NCBI GenBank assembly: GCA_023653785.1
Contig: JAMKCH010078729.1
Span: forward strand, 29,409-93,408
Direction: 5' to 3'
Source of the DNA: Ophioderma brevispina
Lineage: Eukaryota > Echinodermata > Ophiuroidea > Amphilepidida > Ophiodermatidae
Length of the DNA stretch: 64,000 bases
The notes below the pieces were generated by a model. It was given only the letters and a program-made list of their open reading frames with translations, did not search any database and had not been told where the DNA came from. The position numbers and the translations under genes were made by a program. This document shows positions 55,561 to 64,000 of the stretch, piece after piece. The number at the start of each line of letters is the position of its first letter. Positions within the stretch are counted from its first letter, which is position 1.

Positions 55561-58500
55561 CATGACCCAACACAATATACTTGTCCTTTTTCACGGATAA
55601 TAACATTGGGTTTCTCTTTCTACTGTGTTTAAAAATTACCTTGAACCGATATTCCATCGTTTTTCCGAAAAGGAAACCAAGATGAACCAAAAACCATTAA
55701 AGAAGTTTGCTTTGCAGACTGTGACCTAACATCTTTTGCAGAAAAAAACTTACCAACCGCGTGTTCTCATAGGTCGCTAGACCCTTCTTTTGTATCCTTC
55801 TAAAAACATGGTGGGTAAATTGAATAAAAATGAAGTCCAGCATAAGTTATGGATTTGGGTCTGCACAAATATTTAGGTCAAACTTTACCAAGCAAGATAT
55901 CTAAACCACAGGTTTGTTCACATTCGTTTCTTATTTCACAATGATGGAATACACAGTCAAAATTATTGAACTCACCGTCCTAACCTCAAAGTTTATTTTA
56001 ATCGCGAACAAGGCCAGCTCAATATAAATTGGGCGGTGATAAAACCTAACATCTGTTCAACTGCATGGACAGAAACAATGGCTCTGCAGTTCCAAAGAAT
56101 CCTGAATGCTTTGTGGATTAACTGTTTAATAACGCGCTTATTTGCTTGAGTCATTGTACCAAGGCGTATGTCCACTTGATCACTATATCAGAACAGAAAT
56201 TGAGATGGGCATTTTATTCATTTTTCATAAAAATGTACAACCTTTGCGATTGACATACCAATAAATGGTTAATTAGGAATTTATTATTATTTAATAAGAA
56301 AAAATGCTTACTGTCGGGGCGAAGTAAGTATTCCAAAATTACCTATTTACTTTGACCCCATGACCAAGTCTAATACTGGCAACAGTGCTTTAGACCATTT
56401 GCGCTGATCTTCATCTTCTTCACAAGGTAGAATTCCTTCAACTTAGATGACGCTATACTGGGAATTGGTGCTGGTGGTGGCAACAAGAGCCAGAGGGTGC
56501 AAGTGATGAAATAATATGGAGAAGAACAGTTGACAAAAATCCAATAGTAGATAAACAAAGTCCAATGGTGCGTAGAAGACAAATGGAAGAGATCTTAGCG
56601 TAGTGCGTTAAAAAAGCCTGATAAACTTGTTACAGCCGTCGGATTCCACTGATAGCCACAAGTCAATTCCACTATCATTTGGAAATGCAAGCGTTCGCCT
56701 GTCATCGTTTTGCTTTTATTACTGTAGTATAGGTACACCCAGTATAGGAAATCGTATTACATAAACACCACACTGGTATATGCACCCACACAAGTCCCAC
56801 GTCATACAGGGTTGCAAAAAGTGCGGGAGCAGGGAGCGCCGCTACATGAAATGAAAGCTCAAATTAGGAATGAGACAAAGGGTACAAAAAAAGCAGAAAA
56901 TCTTGAGGGAAAAAATTAAAGAAAAAGAAAGAGGAAACTGGAATAAAAGGGGACGAAGAGGAAAATAAGAGAAAAATAGAAACTAGGCATCGATTGGTCT
57001 TTCGAAAGCACGAGTATAATCATAGCGGTGACTACTTGCTCACTGTCACGGGACCTGGACCCAATCTCTTGTTACATGCCCCAAGAGTTAGCAATGATTA
57101 TGATTTTATTTCCTTTTAATGAGTTAAACACTTATAGTAGCATATAAAATATATAAATAATCCTATAACAAAGATAAAAACTAGACGACTCAGGATACTA
57201 TCCCGCGGTTGATGGAAGTAGGACAAAAAGACTTTCAATGACAGTGGTATCATCAATTATCAAATTTTTCCCAGAAGGGCACACAATTACCATGTAGACT
57301 TTATTTCATCTGTGGTTTGAGTGGGACTTGGCCCTACAAAGATGACATTAGCAATATAAGCACTTGATATTTTGTGTATTTTGCCCTTTGACCCTTAAAC
57401 GATGGCTCACAGAGCGAGGTCAACTGTGGGCTCTTTTTCACTTTTCATTGATGCCTACAAGATGACATAGCTTTTAGGGTCAATTCAGCTTCTTTAATAT
57501 TTGACCCCTAGATGACCCCCATTTGACCTTTTGATTCCAAAATGTGCACATAAGTAATAGAGCCTTTTTCCAGTGGTTTCTTGGGTAACAAATTTGACAT
57601 AAATCTCTACTTTGGTTAATGAGTTTAGCGTTTTTGCATAGAATAGCTCTTTTGGCATATCTATCTTGCACGTTACCCCCACCCTATGGCCAATAATCTG
57701 TCACATGATTCGTCTCGACATTATCCGCAATTTTTGCACAGACATCACCTATCCAGGTTGTTCGCTTTTGAGATATAGCAATTTGGCATATTAATTAGAT
57801 AATGCCCGCCATTTTGAAGGTTAAGTGAGTCCCATTTAATTCTTGTAGAAGCTGTTACAACTGACCAAAGAACCGATGCTCATGACGGACTTTTTCGTAC
57901 GTACGCACCGATCTTTAGAAGAAGTAGGCCTCAAAGATGTTTAGTTTGACCTCTATTACCCCTAGAAGGTCAAGTAAATATTTACATCTCGGATGTAACT
58001 TGGGTCAGTGGTTCTTCTTCTTCTGACCGGATTTTGGGTCAATATCGTCCCAGCCTTTGGCACTAGTAGCATTTTGAAGCAAGTACAAAGAGAAATAATA
58101 GGCATCTATTGCGCTTTAGAAAGCACGATATATTCAGCGGTGACCTAATTGTACTGCCATGTACCTATGTAATAATTATAGGTTGGGGTCACAATTCCGA
58201 TGACCCAGTCCATATTATAGCAATTGATAGCTGGTGTGAGGTCTTTCAATATTTCAAAGAATGCCCCATTATATCGACCCACATACCTTGGCCCAATCTG
58301 TGACCACCACATATGGGGCCTTGGTCAGTGTTTTTTTCGACCAAGTAGATGATCATAGCAATTGATTGGTGGCAGAAAACACAAAAAGAGGGTAGAGCGA
58401 CATGACCTGTAATGACCCCTGCGTGACCTTGACCCCAAATCTGTAAACACAAACCCCACATATGGGCCGTGGGTCAGCGGTTTTTCTAACCAAGTCTAGT

Positions 58501-61495
58501 ATATAGCATTGGTTTTGTGGCATAAAACACATAAAGGGAGGGTAAGAGCGACATGATCCCTGTAATGACCCCGCGTGACCTTTGACCCAAAGCTGTAAAC
58601 ACCTCCATATGGGCCTTGGGTCAGCGGTTCTTCTGACCAAGTCCAAAGTGATTATAGCAATTATTTTGTGGCAGAAACAACAAAAAGGAGGTAAGAGCAA
58701 CATGACCTGTAATGACCCCTCGTGACCTTGACCCCAATCTGCCACAACCACCCCCTATGGCCTTGGGTCCAGCGGTTCTTTCTCTTCTGACCAAGTCTAG
58801 TTGATTATAGCAATTGATTTGTGGCAGAAACAACAAAAAGAGGGTAAGAGCGACATGACCTGTAAACTGCCCCCTGCGTGCCTTGACCCCATCTGTAAAC
58901 AACCCCATATGCCGTGGGTCAGTCGGTTCTTCTGATCAATTCTAGTGATTATAGCAATTGATTTGTGGGCAGAAACAGCAAAAGGGGAGGGTAAGAGCGA
59001 CTGACCTTAATGACCCTGCGGACCTTGACCCCAATCTGTGAACACCCTATATGGCACTTGTGGTAGGGGTTATTTGCTGTACGAAGTCTGGTCAAGATCA
59101 GATAACTGTGTAACACAGAGCTTTTTGAAATTAAGGAGGGATTAGAGAGACTGCCCTTTTTTGACCCCTAAATGACTTTGGATTCAAAATCTGTGTATCA
59201 ATCCATATGGCCAGGCATCTGGCAATAAGACAAAAAGAAAGGGAGGTCGAGACTGTGGCCGAATGGCATCGATAGCCCATGCGAACTGTGGGAGATGTAG
59301 GGAAAAGGGTGTTATCGCGACAGTGACCGCTAATTGACCCTACGTGACCCCTTTGGTAAAAACGTTTACACAAACACCATATATGAAGCTTGGGTCAGGG
59401 TGTTCTTGTGGGCCATTCTCGGTTCAATTCCTGAACCAAGCATCTGACCGAGTAGCATTTTTTGAAGCAAGGTACAAAGAAAGAAAGAAAAAAAGAAAGA
59501 AATCGAGAGACGGCAGTATATTCAATGCGGCTGCATGCACCGCATGATCTAAGGACGGAGAAAAGACTAAATGGGCAAGATTATAGCCATTTCGGCAGTT
59601 GAGAGGAACTCGCGGTAGTAAACCTAGGGTAAATGTGAGATAAACCCATAGGGGAAATGTGAAGGAAAAAGAAACCCAAGAGAAATGTGATGAAAAGAAA
59701 CCTGGGGAAATGTAGGAAGAAGGAATCCCAGGATAACTGAAGGCAAATAAGCTATAGGAATGTGATGGAAATAAACCTGGAGAAATGTGGGAAAAAGTTT
59801 AGAGGTATGAGGAAATGAACCTGGATGAAATGTGAGAAAAAGCTAGCAAAACTGTTAGGAAAAAGAAACCAAGGAGAACTGTGAGGAAAAGAACCCTGGG
59901 AAATGTTAGGAAACGAATCTATGGGGGAACTGTGAAGAACTTGTAGAAAAGCAACCTAGGATAATAAATGTGAGGAAAAGAACCTAAGAAATGTGAGGAA
60001 AAGAACTGAGGAAAATGTGAACACATAACCTAAGAACAATATGAGGAAAATTTGTAACATGGGGATTTTGGATATCAAAGGACGAAATTATGCATGATAT
60101 GGGTGACCTTTTAAACGGCTTAATGTAACGCTACTCAGATAATCAGTCCATGCATGAGGAACTAGTGCTTGATGTTTTTAAAAAAATTAAATGCGGAAAA
60201 TAAAGAGAATAGAGAACTCGAGATTTAGAAACCTAGTAAAATATGTGAGGAATTTAAAGTAGTTTTTGTGAACAATGAATTGTGGAAGTCAAAGTTAGAA
60301 ACACTCAAAACTGAGTATAAAAAGAAAATCGAAACACAGAAAATTGAGAAAGAATAAACGGAACCAAAATTTCAACATTAACTTTGAAGCTAAAACCATA
60401 GCCTAGCAGGCAAGCACTCAGTGTAATCAACAATTTCTTTTCGCAAAGAAGGAAAAAGATGAACCCATGCAGGAAATCAATTTACAATCATGTTCGTTTT
60501 GAGGAATATAAGTAGGCCTACAACTTACATGATATAGTAACGGAGTTGACGACGGGTCGTCAACAAGCTTCACAACACAGAGGTGAGGACATAAGGATTG
60601 AGGTCAACCATTCCTGTGGTGGGTCCATCCATTTGGGAATCAGGGAGTGGCAGTGGTAGAAGGCACACATCAGACCAGAAAAGGTTTTACTACTTATACT
60701 TCAAAAAAGACATCTGGAAGGTTCTGAATAGCTTAGCTTCCGGGGGCTCTGCCTGACATCTCTGCTGGTGCGCTGCCCCTTCATCCCTTCAGAGGGGCCC
60801 AAGCCAGGCCCTAGGATGGGCCCCTTCACTTCACCTGTTATTTAATGTTGTTTGTCGTTTAATTGGGAAATTACCTTTGTGGCCCTCCCATTCAGAAATT
60901 AATCCACGACTTATAGTGAAACAAACAGAATACCAACTCATTTGTTTTTTTAACAGTTTCACATGGCGGTGTTATTTCCATTTTAACCCTATCTTACAAG
61001 CCTTTTTTGTATCACGTTTCCAGGGGGGGGGGTGGTTACCACCCCTCGAGCATTTGTTATAAAGCACACCATATGCTTATGATTTTGATACCAATGGATG
61101 CTATGGTCCTCCTCTTTCCTCGATAACAAAATAAGTCCACGCCTACCCTATTATGGGCGTCACAATACGTCATCAAGCACGTCCCGAGTCGCAAAATTTG
61201 GCATTTTTCCATCCAACACGAAAATATAGCGAAAATCCAATTTTGCGGCTAAAAAAAATCGCAGAATAATCGGATTTTTTCAAACAACACATGCGATTTT
61301 TCAGCTCTAAATTAATGGCATTTGGCCTAGTTTTACATAAACGTAGAGTTTTATAGCCATACTGTGCATAATATTTCAAAAATGCACCATAAAAATATCT
61401 TGGTGGCAACCACCAACCATACCCCCCCACCCTTCGACTTTGATGTCAGAATCCTAACCCCCCCGGTGAAAGGTGTTACCTTTCACTTTTTTTTC
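55561..61495. repeat. 6.6-kb tandem duplication, copy 2 (5.9 kb)
   Basis: Collinear with 48915-55560. It starts in the foldback after its left end, so only part of the 1-kb palindrome is repeated. Counterparts: 55993-56175 (open frame), 57230-58250 (diverged units), 58260-59060 (array, five units), 59610-60050 (purine minisatellite), 60727-60838 (GC-rich block), 61020-61495 (MITE-like end). Confidence 0.9.
58260..59060 (-). repeat. Minisatellite array in copy 2, five units
   Basis: The TGACCTGTAATGACCCC marker recurs at about 58401, 58552, 58701, 58854 and 59002, spacing about 150 bp. Unit sequence as in 51690-53200, with GCGTGACCTTTGACCC intact in one unit (58573) and eroded in others. Confidence 0.8.
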
Positions 61496-63075
61496 GCTAA
61501 AATGATCGAAGGATAGAGAACGATTACCTAGAAGCTTTTTACGGAAGTTTTTATGGGTCATTTTAGCGCACCGGAGCTAGCCTCTCCCCCTAGCCCCCCT
61601 CCCTTGGTAAGCCGAGGGTTAAGGAAGGGGCTGAAGGAAGAGGAAGAGGAGGAATCGTCACATTGAGGAATTCGATAGGCCAAAATCTTTCTCCTGAGGA
61701 AAAAATGACTTTTTTGCACCCCGTCGTTCATAACCGCTCTTTAAACAAACATGATTGTAAACTGCCGCATTTTAACACCTAATGCATAAGGTCTTCTGCA
61801 CTCCCGTTGGCTGCTGAAAAAACCACTTTGCCATTGGAATTTTTTACCAAAGTCTTTCATTGATAGGGTATAATCAACACACCACATAAGCAGGGAAAAT
61901 GAAAATCGATTGTACGGATTCAAAATGGGCGGCCGCAAAAAACCCGATTTTTTGGAACGCGCACCCAAAATTCTCTCTCCCGCCCAAAAGAAAAAAACAC
62001 TTTCGAAGGACTTTTTCCATAATTGTTGGCTTATAATAGTAGGACATCAATAAAATTACATTGCGGAAATAACATTAAAAAAAGTTACTCCAGCGCGATT
62101 TAATGGGCAAAACAAATTTTGAAAGCGCCCTCCCCAAAATGCTTTTTTTATGCTAATAACGAGTAGCCTATAAAAAAGCCATGAAGGATTTGAATTTTTT
62201 TTCAACAAAACCAAAATTGGCGTCAATGCATATATTTACAGAAGCATTACATACATATGTTGGGGACAAATAATAGTGTTAAATATGGCGCGCGAAAGAT
62301 GAAATCCAACCCAATGTGATAATAGGTTATAAAAGTACAGAGAATGATAAAAAATTTAGTATGGAAAGCGCGAGAGCAAGATCGAAGCGGACTTGACATG
62401 CTTAAGACCTACTTCGTTTTGTTTTGATAGGCTAATCATAATTTTATGCTAAAGAGTTTGGAATTAATTACAACCTTACTTTACGCATTTCTATCATGTA
62501 TAGGCCTACAGTACTATGAGCTTATACACTACCTGTATGAGCCCACATTTTCCTTGTAGAGTGGGGTCTGATTTGTCTGAGTTTGAGGTTTGGGTATGCA
62601 TCAAGGTTCAGTATCTTCGCCATTGATGTTTGCAATTGTGATTGGTTACACCACTGGTAACAAGCTTGGGAATCGATAAAAACATGCGACATTCGAGTTT
62701 CGTAGTTTTCTGATTTATATTTACCTTTCTCTAGCCCATACATGCATTCTCTCCTGCTCTTTCTCTCAAAAACTCAAAATACACAAATTGAAGGCGGCAT
62801 TAATTACACTTTGTATATGAACGTAATGAACAATATCTTTATTACATAGATCATGTTCAACGTATATTGTTCTTCTACATGTACATGTCTGTGAGAAGTG
62901 CACATATTTTAAAAAGGCAAACAAAAACACAAAAAGGTATATAGTACAGTTAATAAATTTAATGCAAGACCCTATATATAAATATAGTACAGTTAACAAA
63001 TTGAATGCCCGACCCTATATATAACAGAACTATCATTAAAAAGACGGACAAAATACTACAAATAAAATGCCAAAC
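61496..63075. other. Intergenic; short duplication at 62939-63022
   Basis: No gene was seen. TATAGTACAGTTAA(T/C)AAATT ... GACCCTATATATAA occurs twice in tandem (about 52-bp period) at 62939-63022. GGGGTGCAAAAAAGTC-like and GGCGCGCGAAAG motifs here resemble repeat ends elsewhere. Confidence 0.4.
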
Positions 63076-63898
63076 TACAGGGTGAGTAGAAAAAAGTTGA
63101 CCCTGATTGTGTCTGCCATTTTGAATTTTTAAATAAAATATATCTCACATTTGTGGTATCATCAGAAAGCCTATCTTTAATCTGCTGCAAATATAATTCT
63201 AATCGGATAAGTATAGACCGAGCTACAGTCTTTTGAATCCACGGATTCCCATAACTTCAATGCATGGCGGCCAAGTAAGCAAATCACTCCCAAAATGATG
63301 ATAAATGTATGTCTATGTTTATGTCAAATAAAGTGGTATCTTAAAGTGTAAAAGCCAGTGATATTATGGACGCATTTTCAAGATGCGTCATATTTTGGTC
63401 TACAAATATAGATAATATTTTAAACCTCATATGGTTGTACCGTTATCTGTTTCTTCATATGGTATGATTCTTTCAACTCCTCCAGAAACTGATACATGTA
63501 TCAAGTTGATTTATTTTTTTTAATGATTTTTATGAGTGATGAGGACGTAGAATCATTAAGAGAGCATCGATGGTAAATTGTGACTGAATTTTGTGTGGCT
63601 AACTAGCGTCACATTAATTCTGCAGTCAATAAAGAGCCCGATTTTCTTCTGGACACTGATTTTCTTCGCTGAACGCCATTCATTTTAATGTGAATCCGTG
63701 GACAGAGCGCAAAACATGCTACTTGATTCAAACGACTGTGGCTCGGTCTATACCTAACCGATGTGAATGATCTTTGTAGCAAATTAAAGATAATAAACTA
63801 GGCTTTCAGATGATACCATATATGTTAGATATATGTTAATTACAAATTCAAAATGGTGGACACAATCAGGGTCATGTTTTTTTTTTACTCACCCTGTA
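63076..63898. mobile_element. Long-TIR MITE, 0.82 kb
   Basis: The left end TACAGGGTGAGTAGAAAAAA and right end TTTTTTTTTACTCACCCTGTA are inverse, with TA at the outer edge. About 170 bp pair inward: CCCTGATTGTGTC..CCATTTTGAATTT, ATATATCT, GGTATCATC.GAAAGCCTA, GTATAGACCGAGC.ACAGTC and ATCCACGGATTC-like. The interior has no transposase. The ACAGGGTG end and a TA target are common to several cut-and-paste families, so no superfamily is named. Confidence 0.85.
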
Positions 63899-63929
63899 TA
63901 TACATATTCAGTTACAAACGTTTACAAAC

Positions 63930-63966
63930 ACGCCACACACACACACACGCACACAAACACACATAC
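63930..63966. repeat. CA dinucleotide microsatellite
   Basis: CACACACACACACACGCACAC with a few interruptions, directly after the MITE. Confidence 0.9.
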
Positions 63967-64000
63967 CTACCTACAAACATTTATAATACTTGGAGAATAA

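Overview
The window is eukaryotic, and almost certainly from a metazoan nuclear genome. It is AT-rich, very gene-poor, and full of decayed mobile elements, foldback (palindromic) repeats, tRNA-derived SINEs, minisatellites and one multi-kilobase tandem duplication. No bacterial features are present. The mix (a tyrosine-recombinase retrotransposon carrying an SGNH hydrolase segment, tRNA-derived SINEs, a class A GPCR, a prolyl 4-hydroxylase alpha exon) suits a marine invertebrate, perhaps an invertebrate deuterostome. That lineage guess is weak.

Host genes are few and lie on the minus strand. An intact, uninterrupted rhodopsin-family GPCR lies at 1928-3115. Near 45 kb there are two first-coding exons: one with the N-terminal domain of the collagen prolyl 4-hydroxylase alpha subunit (44621-44820), and one that weakly resembles the N-terminus of the nucleolar protein NEPRO (45149-45470, apparently with a 1-base frameshift). 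A perfect CRE palindrome lies about 50 bp upstream of the second. Downstream exons of these two genes were not found in the window.

Layout: 1-1.9 kb has two related AT-ended foldbacks; 1.9-3.1 kb the GPCR; 3.1-15 kb has SINEs, a GC-rich hairpin-prone repeat, a 555-bp foldback and local duplications; 15.8-17.2 kb a 1.33-kb element with terminal inverted repeats; 19.9-21.3 kb a broken LINE (minus strand, YADD motif legible); 22.1-22.7 kb a decayed copy of an orphan protein family with SYDR and DNIDHNP motifs; 26.3-27.6 kb a composite of tRNA-like units flanked by a 15-bp direct repeat; 28.1-28.8 kb a 145-bp tandem array; 29.3-30 kb an unassigned coding-like stretch; 33.9-34.4 kb a foldback; 34.4-40.1 kb a nearly full-length but decayed Ngaro/DIRS-like retrotransposon (gag, RT, RNase H, tyrosine recombinase, SGNH hydrolase); 41.2-41.5 kb a TTAA-flanked MITE; 44.6-45.5 kb the two host exons; 48.3 kb a SINE; 48.9-61.5 kb a 6.6-kb tandem duplication that includes part of a 1-kb palindrome and arrays rich in nuclear-receptor-type half-sites; 63.1-63.9 kb a long-TIR MITE.

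The two copies of the 48.9-61.5 kb duplication differ largely by short indels, and several reading frames are broken by single-base shifts. Some apparent gene decay may therefore be residual assembly error rather than mutation.
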